The translations under genes were made by a program, and so were the position numbers. The notes beneath the pieces were generated by a model, which did not search any database, had not been told where the DNA came from, and worked only from the letters and a program-made list of their open reading frames with translations. Below, one piece after another: positions 9,137 to 16,940 of a stretch of DNA of 64,000 nt. Each line of letters begins with the position of its first letter. Within the stretch, counting starts at the first letter, position 1. Origin of the DNA: Pelotomaculum isophthalicicum JI (lineage in GTDB: Bacteria; Bacillota; Desulfotomaculia; Desulfotomaculales; Pelotomaculaceae); the NCBI RefSeq assembly GCF_029478095.1, contig NZ_JAKOAV010000004.1, positions 1-64,000 of the forward strand, read 5' to 3'.

Positions 9137-10423
9137 TTAGTCCTTTGTCAGGTCATCTTTCCGTTCTCTCAATACTTCGTTCACAGTGGAATCGTTACTC
9201 GAATCATTAATTTTTGCTTTTGGGTTTTGCTTGCCAATTTTACGCGCAGCCACGCGCGGACCCAGGAAGCTGTTAAATTCCCTGCCGAAGCCTGTCAGTC
9301 TTTTTTTTGCGTTTTCCATGCCGCCGGAACTGATTAATAAGAATGCCAACCCTCCAACTATCGTCAAGCCAAGGATCCACCCCAACGCCTTCCATGCTCC
9401 GGCCGTCGTCCCGGACGGCCTATTTGTGATAGGCGCTCCAGGCGCGCCTGGTGTGGGTGCGGTTGGTGAAACACCGAGCACCACGGGAATAGCTTCAGCA
9501 AACATCGACATGCCCGCTTCTGCTTCTTCTTTGGTATTTGTGTGTGTACCGGCTTCGATCAACAGCGCTGTCGGCGTTAGATCCTGATTATAGTCGCCTT
9601 TTCCGACAAAAATCTCCTTTACTACCTTAGGGTGCAGTTCGTTGGCAGAAGCCATCATCTGTTTTGCAAAATCCATATTAGCGGACATTCTCGGGTTTTC
9701 CCGGCCAAGCACCAGACGAAGCTTAGCAACATTTTTGCCATCTATTTTTGACCGGTAGTAATTTGGGTCAGGAACCCCGTCCCGGTGCACGTCAAATATA
9801 GCCGACGGGTTTGTCTTCAATAAATTAGTGGCCGTCCTGCGGGAACGTGTATAGGCGTTGTTATCATGCGGATCATGGGGCGTCTGATCATAGTTGACTT
9901 GAAATCCTTCCCCTTGAAGCTTATCTACCATCGTTTTGCCAACCTGATATATGCCACCTTTAAAGGGAATCGCCTCAGTACCGTCCGAAGGGACATAAGA
10001 TTCATCCGTATGAGAGTGGTATACCGCAAAAGTGCCCTTGTTCTTCTCTGCCAGGTTTTTAACTACCGCCGCACTTAGACCGGCGTAAAATTCATTATAA
10101 GCTAATATTTGTGAATCCATGCCCAGGAATTTCGCTTCAGCCTTGTCCCCTTGGACACGTTCCACCCGGTAATGCTTGCCCTCCGATGTGTATAATTCAT
10201 CTCCCGTTGAAGCTATTCTGGCCATTTCGCTGATAGTGGTTCCCTCTTCATCAACGATAGTGGTATATCGGCCGATTAGATGATCCGGTGTTTCTTTATT
10301 AAAAAAACCTGCGGCTGTAAAAGCCGGCCTTAGTAAAAGACTATTAAAGTGATAATATAATAAAGCGCCGGCCAGCAGCACCATGACGCCTAGCCCAATG
10401 ATGATTTTATTCTTTTCCTTCAT
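9137..10423 (-). CDS. spoIIP: SpoIIP-like stage II sporulation protein with an extra C-terminal membrane segment
   Basis: SpoIIP is an amidase/endopeptidase of the DMP complex that degrades septal peptidoglycan during engulfment. An N-terminal membrane helix (IIIGLGVMVLLAGALLYY) is followed by the SpoIIP domain with VYHSHTDESY near residue 135, FDVHRDGVPD near 210 and LLIEAGTHTN near 290. Those His and Glu residues fit the zinc amidase fold. A second hydrophobic helix (ALGWILGLTIVGGLAFLLI) near residue 350 and a basic tail are unusual for the family. The ATG at 10423 has GGAGG 12 nt upstream; an ATG four codons earlier is too close to that site. It overlaps the DUF1614 stop. Confidence 0.85.
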   Translation of the reverse strand: MKEKNKIIIGLGVMVLLAGALLYYHFNSLLLRPAFTAAGFFNKETPDHLIGRYTTIVDEEGTTISEMARIASTGDELYTSEGKHYRVERVQGDKAEAKFLGMDSQILAYNEFYAGLSAAVVKNLAEKNKGTFAVYHSHTDESYVPSDGTEAIPFKGGIYQVGKTMVDKLQGEGFQVNYDQTPHDPHDNNAYTRSRRTATNLLKTNPSAIFDVHRDGVPDPNYYRSKIDGKNVAKLRLVLGRENPRMSANMDFAKQMMASANELHPKVVKEIFVGKGDYNQDLTPTALLIEAGTHTNTKEEAEAGMSMFAEAIPVVLGVSPTAPTPGAPGAPITNRPSGTTAGAWKALGWILGLTIVGGLAFLLISSGGMENAKKRLTGFGREFNSFLGPRVAARKIGKQNPKAKINDSSNDSTVNEVLRERKDDLTKD

Positions 10424-11210
10424 GTTTATCGACATCCTCCTTTCTCTTTTTATCGCTAAAAGCGCTACTTTCAGCTTCCCTGTGCATGTTTTGGCTGCTT
10501 TCATCCGAAACGCCGAGTTCCGGTTTTTGCAGTCCTTGCACCAGTCCGTGCGGTCTTCCTTCGGCACTCGGTCCACCGGACAATCTTTCAAACGATTCAC
10601 CAATAACTTCAGCCAAAAGAATCGCCACAATACCGGCTAGAATAATTGTGTCGAAAGCGCCGCCGCCACCTATGGCAACATTATAATTACCCGGCGCGCC
10701 ATTTCTTAATAGCCAGACATAGTGAAATATATCAACTAATAGTACGCCCAGAGTTGCGGAGATAAATGCCGCCCGCCGGGATCTGCCGAAAATGTAAGCG
10801 ACAATCCCGCCTACCAGCGGGTAGAGATAAATCGCATCCAATATTGCATAACGTCCAGCCGGCTCAACGGTGGAACCGGAATTTACCAGCGAGCCGATTA
10901 TGTATACGGCTATCGCCGTTACTACCGCGCCGATGACAGCCCTGCTCCATTCCTTTGCGGTGCCAGCCTTAGCCAAAAGGTATATTGCCAACCCTATCGG
11001 CACCAGCGCGCCCCCAACGTTAATTGAAGTGTTAAAAGGAGCAAAAGGTATGGGAATATTAATATAACTGCCGATAATGATTGCGGCAATGACGAGCAGC
11101 GCGCCACGATCGGACAGTCTCATCCGGTCAAGAGCGCGTTGGGCCAACCCAAGATAAATAACTATCGATCCAATCAGCAAAAGGGTGATACCTACCGGGA
11201 ATCGCTCCAA
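10407..11210 (-). CDS. DUF1614 family membrane protein
   Basis: This is a polytopic membrane protein with hydrophobic helices across most of its first 210 residues, and the family-type segment GALLVIAAIIIGSYINIPIP. Two glycine-rich loops (GGALVPIG and GGGGAFDTI) are conserved in DUF1614 proteins. The tail is hydrophilic. The TTG start (LERFPVGITLLLIG) is preferred because GAGGAGG lies 9 nt upstream. It overlaps the spoIIP-like gene by 17 nt, so the two are co-translated. Function is unknown. Confidence 0.8.
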   Translation of the reverse strand: MERFPVGITLLLIGSIVIYLGLAQRALDRMRLSDRGALLVIAAIIIGSYINIPIPFAPFNTSINVGGALVPIGLAIYLLAKAGTAKEWSRAVIGAVVTAIAVYIIGSLVNSGSTVEPAGRYAILDAIYLYPLVGGIVAYIFGRSRRAAFISATLGVLLVDIFHYVWLLRNGAPGNYNVAIGGGGAFDTIILAGIVAILLAEVIGESFERLSGGPSAEGRPHGLVQGLQKPELGVSDESSQNMHREAESSAFSDKKRKEDVDKHEGKE

Positions 11211-11334
11211 AGTAATCAGCCTCCTCATATTTAGGAATAACATTGTTATACTGTCCATTCAATTTAAAAATATTCAAATTGAATCGTTATCAAGGAATAA
11301 ATTTGCTTTTGATGACCTTTGGCATATAACGCGT

Positions 11335-11353
11335 AACGCGGCTCATGTTCGGC
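11335..11353. repeat. 19-bp direct repeat, copy 2
   Basis: This is an exact copy of the 19-mer at 9008-9026, same orientation. Here it follows an extra TAACGCG, so TAACGCG occurs twice in tandem (11328-11341). It lies between the ispH-rpsA terminator and the DUF1614 gene. Confidence 0.7.
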
Positions 11354-11382
11354 TCCATATAAAACTGTTCGCAGCTAAAAAA

Positions 11383-11414
11383 AACCTGTGATAGTCTTGC
11401 ACATATCACAGGTT
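11383..11414 (-). terminator. Intrinsic terminator of ispH-rpsA
   Basis: AACCTGTGATA (11383-11393) pairs perfectly with TATCACAGGTT (11404-11414), an 11-bp stem. A run of eight T follows on the minus strand. It lies about 50 nt past the stop codon. Confidence 0.9.
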
Positions 11415-11465
11415 TTCTTCTTAATTTCAGTATTCTATTTATCTTAATTTCTTACTTAAAAAGAA

Positions 11466-13469
11466 CTAATCTTTTTTCTCAAACACGTTGCCGACCATGT
11501 CACCTATGGTAATAACTTCATTGTCGGTTTCTTGTCCCATGGCACTGGAATAATCACGTGATTCCCGCTCCTGTTTTTCCTTGGTGACTTCTCTGATTGA
11601 TAAGCGTATACGCTTATCAGCCTTATCTACACTTAATACTTTGACGTTTACCTCTTCACCTTCGGTTACTACTTCTTCAGGTTTGGCCACGTGCCGGTCA
11701 GCCAGGTGAGATATGTGTACGAGTCCTTCCACACCAGGTTCAAGCTGAACAAATGCGCCAAAAGGTGCAAGACGTACAACTTTTGCTATAATGATACTAC
11801 CGACGGGATATTTCTCATCTACACTGTCCCATGGATTTGGCAGCACTTGCTTTAAGCCTAATGATATTTTCTCATTTTCCCGGTCGACTTTTAGAACCAT
11901 CACTTCCAGTTCATCGCCGACTTTTACTACTTCGGAAGGATGGTTAATCCGGTACCAGGACATTTCGGAAATGTGCAGGAGGCCGTCTACACCGCCGATA
12001 TCAACAAAAGCTCCAAATTGAGTCAAGCGGCGCACAGTACCTTTGACAATTTGCCCTTCTTGCAAGTTTTCAAGCATTTCCTGACGAATGCGGGCATAAT
12101 CTTCCTCAAGCACTGCTTTACGCGATAAAATTACTTTTTTCCTGCCACGGTTTATTTCTATCACACGGGCAGTAATTTCCTGCCCCAGGTATTTAGAAAG
12201 GTCTTCAACATAACCACGTTCAACCAGGGAAGCGGGTAAAAACGCCCTCGCTCCAACATCCACCAACAGACCGCCTTTAACTACTTCACGGACTGTTCCA
12301 TTTATAGGTTCTTGGGTGTTTAACGCTTCTTCCAGTTTAGCCCAAGCTTTTTCAGCATCAGCTTTCTCTTTGGATAGAATTAGCTTCCCTTCGTTGTCCT
12401 CTGCCTTCAAAACGCATACCTCTATTTCATCCCCTACCTTGACAACGTCTTGGGGGGAAGTAACTTCACAGCAGGACAGTTCCCTGATGGGAATAACTCC
12501 TTCCGATTTCGCGCCCACGTCGACCATTACTTCATCCTGTCCAACGTGAACCACTACTCCTTTGACAATTTCGCCATGCCGTAGCGCCTTTACCTCTACA
12601 GCATCCTTCATGCCTTCTTCAGCACTGACCATCTCTTCATTGTCACTCATTCGTCTTTTAACCTCCTCTATAATCCAGTCAGGCGTGGATGCACCCGCTG
12701 TTAACCCCGCAACTTTCGCTCCCCGAAACCAAGACTGCTTCAGATCAGCCGCTGTTTCGACATGATATGTTGTTTTACCCGATTTCCGGCAGATATCAAC
12801 CAGTTTCCTGGTATTTGCGCTGTTTATTCCTCCGGCTACAACCATCACGTCAACTTGACGGGCTAGTTCCAGGGCAGCTTGTTGCCGCTCTGCTGTAGCA
12901 CTGCAAATTGTATTGAATACTTTTATTTCAGCTGCTGTCTTACTAATAGCCTCAACGGTTGATTTAAAATTATCCAGAGATTGCGTGGTTTGAGCGATTA
13001 TTCCTATCTTGCCGGTCAATGACAAAAGACTTGATTCGTCGGCGTTCTCTATAACCAAGCCCTGCTCACCGGTCCAACCTATTATGCCGCGTACTTCCGG
13101 GTGGTTTTTGTCTCCAACTACCACCACTTGATAACCTTTCGCGGTGAGGTCACGTGCAAGAACATGTGCTCTGTGCACAAAGGGGCAAGTGGCATCCACA
13201 ATATTCAAACCCCGGGCTCTAGCTGTTTGCAAAACGGCAGGCTCGACACCATGAGACCTGATTATAAGCGTACCGGTATCTGCTTCCACCGGATCCGAGA
13301 TTTCTTTAATACCCATTTCAGCCAGTCGAGCCTGTACTTGCGGATTGTGAATTAAAGGACCCAGGGAATAAACCGGGCCGGCTCTCTCAAACACTGTTGC
13401 TCGCGCCATTTCAATAGCTCTATTCACACCGAAACAAAACCCGGCTTTTCCGGCTATACGCACTTCCAT
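11466..13469 (-). CDS. ispH-rpsA: Fusion of HMBPP reductase (IspH) and ribosomal protein S1
   Basis: Residues 1-285 are IspH, the [4Fe-4S] enzyme that makes IPP and DMAPP in the last MEP-pathway step. Its three cluster cysteines are seen in GFCFGVNRA, DATCPFVHRA and NTICSATAERQ, and the catalytic THS/SHG-type block is RSHGVEPA. After a short linker come four S1 RNA-binding repeats, starting near residues 300, 385, 470 and 555 (for example GAFVDIGGVDGLLHISEMSW). This fusion is well known in Clostridia and should be read as a real gene. The ATG (MEVRIAGKAGFCFG) is favoured over an upstream TTG by homology; its ribosome site is weak. Confidence 0.95.
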   Translation of the reverse strand: MEVRIAGKAGFCFGVNRAIEMARATVFERAGPVYSLGPLIHNPQVQARLAEMGIKEISDPVEADTGTLIIRSHGVEPAVLQTARARGLNIVDATCPFVHRAHVLARDLTAKGYQVVVVGDKNHPEVRGIIGWTGEQGLVIENADESSLLSLTGKIGIIAQTTQSLDNFKSTVEAISKTAAEIKVFNTICSATAERQQAALELARQVDVMVVAGGINSANTRKLVDICRKSGKTTYHVETAADLKQSWFRGAKVAGLTAGASTPDWIIEEVKRRMSDNEEMVSAEEGMKDAVEVKALRHGEIVKGVVVHVGQDEVMVDVGAKSEGVIPIRELSCCEVTSPQDVVKVGDEIEVCVLKAEDNEGKLILSKEKADAEKAWAKLEEALNTQEPINGTVREVVKGGLLVDVGARAFLPASLVERGYVEDLSKYLGQEITARVIEINRGRKKVILSRKAVLEEDYARIRQEMLENLQEGQIVKGTVRRLTQFGAFVDIGGVDGLLHISEMSWYRINHPSEVVKVGDELEVMVLKVDRENEKISLGLKQVLPNPWDSVDEKYPVGSIIIAKVVRLAPFGAFVQLEPGVEGLVHISHLADRHVAKPEEVVTEGEEVNVKVLSVDKADKRIRLSIREVTKEKQERESRDYSSAMGQETDNEVITIGDMVGNVFEKKD

Positions 13470-13555
13470 ACTAACACCGCTTTTATCACAAGAACATTCG
13501 CTACGCAACCTTAAATTTCCTTCAAACTATTTTTACAATTTTTAAGTAATTTTTA

Positions 13556-14134
13556 TTAAAGTTTATCTAATAGTTCAGCTATTTGGTCCATTATACTATT
13601 ACTGACCTTTTCCATATCCGCTCGTGAAGTTTTTGCGTCTGTTTTATAAAACACCGGTTTGCCGATATTTACCCTTACTTTGCCAAAAAACCCCCTTGAA
13701 CCTTTAATGGCAACCGGCAAAAATGGCACACCTGCTTTCAAAGCCAACATAGCCGCACCTGGATGCGGCTTTAACAATTCGCCGGTGCGACTTCTTGTAC
13801 CTTCAGGGAAAACGCCTACAATTTGACCTTCCTCCAACAGTTTCATCGCCGTACGGATTGCTGTCCGGTCTAACTGATCCCGTCTAACCGGAAAAGTGCC
13901 TACAGCACGGATGAACGTGCTAAGCAAAGGGATATCAAACAACTCTGATTTGGCCATGTAATTAATTCTCCGGTTGATGGCGCAACCAACTATAACCGGA
14001 TCCCAGTAGCTAGTATGGTTTGAAACCAGCACCAGTCCGCCTTCCGCCGGAAGGTTGGACAACCCGTGGATTTCCCAGCGTCTTAACACTGCTAGAACAA
14101 TCCGGCAAACAAACCGGGCCAAAATATAGACCAT
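13556..14134 (-). CDS. plsC: 1-acyl-sn-glycerol-3-phosphate acyltransferase
   Basis: PlsC adds the second acyl chain to lysophosphatidic acid, giving phosphatidic acid. The 192-aa membrane-associated protein has the catalytic HX4D motif NHTSYWD near residue 38 and the acceptor-binding FPEGTRSR motif near 110. It starts 7 nt after the cmk stop codon and lies upstream of ispH-rpsA, an order common in Clostridia. The ATG has AAAGG about 10 nt upstream. Confidence 0.95.
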   Translation of the reverse strand: MVYILARFVCRIVLAVLRRWEIHGLSNLPAEGGLVLVSNHTSYWDPVIVGCAINRRINYMAKSELFDIPLLSTFIRAVGTFPVRRDQLDRTAIRTAMKLLEEGQIVGVFPEGTRSRTGELLKPHPGAAMLALKAGVPFLPVAIKGSRGFFGKVRVNIGKPVFYKTDAKTSRADMEKVSNSIMDQIAELLDKL

Positions 14135-14141
14135 ATATTCT

Positions 14142-14816
14142 TTACCTTTCCGTTAAAACCCGATCTTTAATCATCTTAACAACCTTCTCGGCAGTAAAGG
14201 AAGAACAGTCAATAATCTCTGCGTCTGGAGCCGGAGTCAAGGGATCAGCCTCCCTGGAAGTGTCTATTCTATCTCTTTCTAGTATTTCCGCCTCCATCTG
14301 CTCCTGATCAACATGGTAGCCTTTTGCGAAAAGCTCCTCCCTGCGTCTTCTCGCTCTTTCTTCAGTAGACGCGGTAAGATAAATCTTGATCCGGGCGTCC
14401 GGGAGAACCACCGTTCCTATATCCCGCCCTTCCATAACCACACCGCCTTGTTTGGCCATTTCCTTTTGCAGCTTTACCAAATGCTTTCTCACTGCGGGAA
14501 TACTGGCAGTTAAAGAAACATTCCTAGAAATGTGCGGACTCCTAATTTGTTCAGTAACATCCTCACCGTCCAGCAATACTTTCAAGTTATGATCATCCCC
14601 GGCTATGAGTTCGACGGAGACGGCTGCCGCCATTTCACCGACGGAAACCGGCTCATTCAGGTCCAGTCCTTCTCGAAGAGCCTTTAACGTGACTGCCCGG
14701 TACATTGCGCCCGTATCTATATATAAATATCCAAGTTCTTTTGCGACCATTTTAGCTACTGTACTTTTGCCGGCCCCGGCGGGTCCGTCTATAGCGATAT
14801 TAGGCTTTGGATCCAT
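14142..14816 (-). CDS. cmk: Cytidylate kinase
   Basis: Cmk phosphorylates CMP and dCMP. The P-loop DGPAGAGKSTVAK lies near residue 9; GAMYRAVTL near 37 and EGRDIGTVV near 129 are family motifs. The start at ATG GAT CCA has GGAGG 5 nt upstream and gives 224 aa, the usual length; an in-frame ATG six codons upstream overlaps the ribosome site. The next gene is plsC. Confidence 0.96.
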   Translation of the reverse strand: MDPKPNIAIDGPAGAGKSTVAKMVAKELGYLYIDTGAMYRAVTLKALREGLDLNEPVSVGEMAAAVSVELIAGDDHNLKVLLDGEDVTEQIRSPHISRNVSLTASIPAVRKHLVKLQKEMAKQGGVVMEGRDIGTVVLPDARIKIYLTASTEERARRRREELFAKGYHVDQEQMEAEILERDRIDTSREADPLTPAPDAEIIDCSSFTAEKVVKMIKDRVLTER

Positions 14817-15034
14817 AGCCCCTCCAGGAAACATACTTAATTTTACAACATAGTTACTTCGACATATTTGAGTTTTCCCCTTTTTTTTAAAAAAATAGAC
14901 ACGCCGTTACCTTGGTTTAAAAGAATAATTAGTTGTTACCCGTTATTACATCAAATAGTATCTTAGGTAAATTATTCCCAGAATATATTATTCTACATGT
15001 ATAATTTTTAATACCTGTAAAAGAAGACGCTTTT

Positions 15035-15601
15035 TTACTGTGTGCTTTGTCGCTTTATATCTGTCGCTCTTTTTATCAATTCAGCTACTACAGTCTCCTC
15101 TTTCTTAATATGTTCGCCGAGCATTTGTACGATTTGATAACCATACTTCAGGATCGCTTCTTTATCAATATTCCCCTCCAGTGGTTGAACCGGCCATGAT
15201 CTATTAAAATTCTTCGGGGTCTCTTCGATATTAATATTCTTTGAAGTAGAAATAATTTGTGCCGTAATGTGTTTTAAATTTTTTTCCTTGTCAGGCATAT
15301 CTCCTATTGATTTAATGAAGCCATCAAAGGCTTCGTAAAGAATTTTATGCTCATCGTACATACCGCTAATAAATATTTTACCGTTCTCATCAACACTAGC
15401 GGCCTTTGGGTAAACAATCAAATCTTCTTCTTTAAAATGAGGTATTAAAACATTTTTTATCACCGTGGCAAACTCTATTAACTCCCAGATAACATTTTGG
15501 CCTGCTCCACCGTACTCTATATCCTTTAAGTTTCCTTCCAATTTTGGTAATATCCTTATTATTGCCATGTGTTCTTCGTGAAACTTATCTAACCAAAGCA
15601 T
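15035..15601 (-). CDS. Hemerythrin-like (HHE) domain protein
   Basis: The 188-aa protein has the helical HHE pattern: FHEEHMAI near residue 8, IPHFKEEDLIVYP near 56, YDEHKILYEAF near 85, and LGEHIKKEETVV near 163. Such His and Glu/Asp residues usually bind a di-iron centre that senses or handles oxygen or nitric oxide. The ATG (MLWLDKFHEEH) has GGAGG 8 nt upstream. The gene is AT-rich and follows a ferredoxin gene, probably in the same transcript. Confidence 0.85.
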   Translation of the reverse strand: MLWLDKFHEEHMAIIRILPKLEGNLKDIEYGGAGQNVIWELIEFATVIKNVLIPHFKEEDLIVYPKAASVDENGKIFISGMYDEHKILYEAFDGFIKSIGDMPDKEKNLKHITAQIISTSKNINIEETPKNFNRSWPVQPLEGNIDKEAILKYGYQIVQMLGEHIKKEETVVAELIKRATDIKRQSTQ

Positions 15602-15685
15602 TTGAAAGTCCTCCATTAATTTCTCAATAAATTAAGCATTAACCGCGTGATCTGTTATGTCTATTTTTCGTTCTTTGTTATTTAA

Positions 15686-15868
15686 TTACTCTGTTAATGT
15701 AATTGAACTAGTTGGGCAACTATCTTCACAAGCTCCACATCCGAGACAGGCTTCCGGGTGAACAACTGTGGAAAAGTCGTTTACTTCAAATACCTTTGGA
15801 TCTGCCGGACATACCTCATAACAGGTGGCGCAAGCAATACACGTTTCGCTGTTTACTATTGGATGCAT
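15686..15868 (-). CDS. 2[4Fe-4S] ferredoxin
   Basis: The 60-aa protein has two complete cluster motifs: CIACATCYEVCP near residue 10 and CLGCGACEDSCP near 41. It is a low-potential electron carrier of the bacterial type. The ATG has GGAGG 10 nt upstream. It lies between the TM1266-type gene and the hemerythrin-like gene in the AT-rich insert. Confidence 0.95.
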   Translation of the reverse strand: MHPIVNSETCIACATCYEVCPADPKVFEVNDFSTVVHPEACLGCGACEDSCPTSSITLTE

Positions 15869-16059
15869 TATTGTTTGACCTCCAATGAAATACAGTTATT
15901 TTGAAATCAAAGAATTTTGTCTTATAACACAGAATTAATTGTTTATCATGTAAATGGTTGTGAATATTCTGTTAATTGCTATCACGCTTCTTTAAACACT
16001 TTACAACTAAGCAAGCTCACCTTAGGAAATACTTAAAGCGGAGAATAAGTTAATGTCCT

Positions 16060-16338
16060 TTATAAACTACATATTTGTAATTGATTAGCATCATTAGCTA
16101 ATATCATTGATTTAGATATAATGTCCGTGATACTACTAAGTTCTTTAGTCATACAATCCAATTCATCAGGAGTAGCTTCGACCGTTAAGTTTATAATACC
16201 ACGATCACATTTAGAATAAGGAATTCCACTGCGAAGTAAAATTAATGAACCATATTTCGTTAATATTTGCTGTACTTTGGGTGCATTTTCTGATTTCTGA
16301 TTAACTAAAATACCAATAATACAAACATGTTTTTCCAT
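16060..16338 (-). CDS. TM1266-family (iron-only hydrogenase system) regulator
   Basis: The 92-aa protein begins EKHVCIIGILVNQK and has an ACT-like beta-alpha-beta pattern with GIINLTVEATPDELDCMT in the second half. This matches the TM1266/NikR-C-like proteins found near [FeFe]-hydrogenase maturation genes. No hydrogenase gene is present in this window. The ATG has GGAGGG 6 nt upstream. It follows a cupin gene by about 50 nt and is probably in one operon with it. Confidence 0.8.
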   Translation of the reverse strand: MEKHVCIIGILVNQKSENAPKVQQILTKYGSLILLRSGIPYSKCDRGIINLTVEATPDELDCMTKELSSITDIISKSMILANDANQLQICSL

Positions 16339-16391
16339 TATTTTCCCTCCAATTAGATTTCCTTTTTATTTAATATGACCATTGGTGTTAA

Positions 16392-16712
16392 CTAGCCTGA
16401 AATAGGGTTCTTAACTACCAGTACTTGAAGCTCTTCGCCTGGCAACGTTTTAAGGCCATGTGGCGTACCTTTTGGGCTAAAAACTATATCTGTCGCTCCA
16501 ATATATTCTTCTTCATTCCCAATTTGGATAATGCCTTTACCCTTCATCACATAAAAGAAAATATCGACAGAGGCTTCGTGTTTTTCCAGGACTTCACCTG
16601 ATTTAAGAAGAATGTTCATAATGACAAATGATTTATTCTCTAAAATTTTTTTAGCTGTGATACCTTTTGGTGTTATGAATGTGGCGATATTTTCCAATCT
16701 AACCAGTTTCAT
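16392..16712 (-). CDS. Cupin-domain protein
   Basis: The 106-aa protein is a small beta-barrel cupin. The first metal motif region reads GEVLEKHEASVDIFFYVMKGKG and the second GATDIVFSPKGTPHGLK, supplying the usual His and Glu ligands. The ATG (MKLVRLENIATF) has GGGGG 9 nt upstream, so a longer reading from 16751 is less likely. It is the first gene after the promoter at 16835-16864. Substrate is unknown. Confidence 0.85.
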   Translation of the reverse strand: MKLVRLENIATFITPKGITAKKILENKSFVIMNILLKSGEVLEKHEASVDIFFYVMKGKGIIQIGNEEEYIGATDIVFSPKGTPHGLKTLPGEELQVLVVKNPISG

Positions 16713-16834
16713 GGAAACCCACCCCCTCTTAACGATAGATAATTTTGTCATTGTTACGGTATTAATAATTATTAATCATAATTGTCCAAGTCTCAATACT
16801 TTTAATAAATGGTATTTGATAACGTATATATTAG

Positions 16835-16864
16835 ATTATAACAAACACCATAAATTCTTAGCAA
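16835..16864 (-). promoter_or_regulatory. Sigma-A-type promoter of the cupin/TM1266/ferredoxin/hemerythrin genes
   Basis: On the minus strand TTGCTA (16859-16864) and TATAAT (16835-16840) are 18 nt apart. A perfect AT palindrome ATTAATAATTATTAAT (16761-16776) lies between this promoter and the cupin ribosome site and could be an operator. Confidence 0.65.
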
Positions 16865-16940
16865 GATAGACTAGTGACGCTCTCCAAATCGAAGCTTTTT
16901 AATTAAGTCACGAAATTATTATTATAATACAGTTCAATAA

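Noticed and set aside
11466-13469. ispH-rpsA fusion as a frameshift or assembly artefact
   Set aside because: The fused reading is open, both parts are intact, and this fusion is established in Clostridia.
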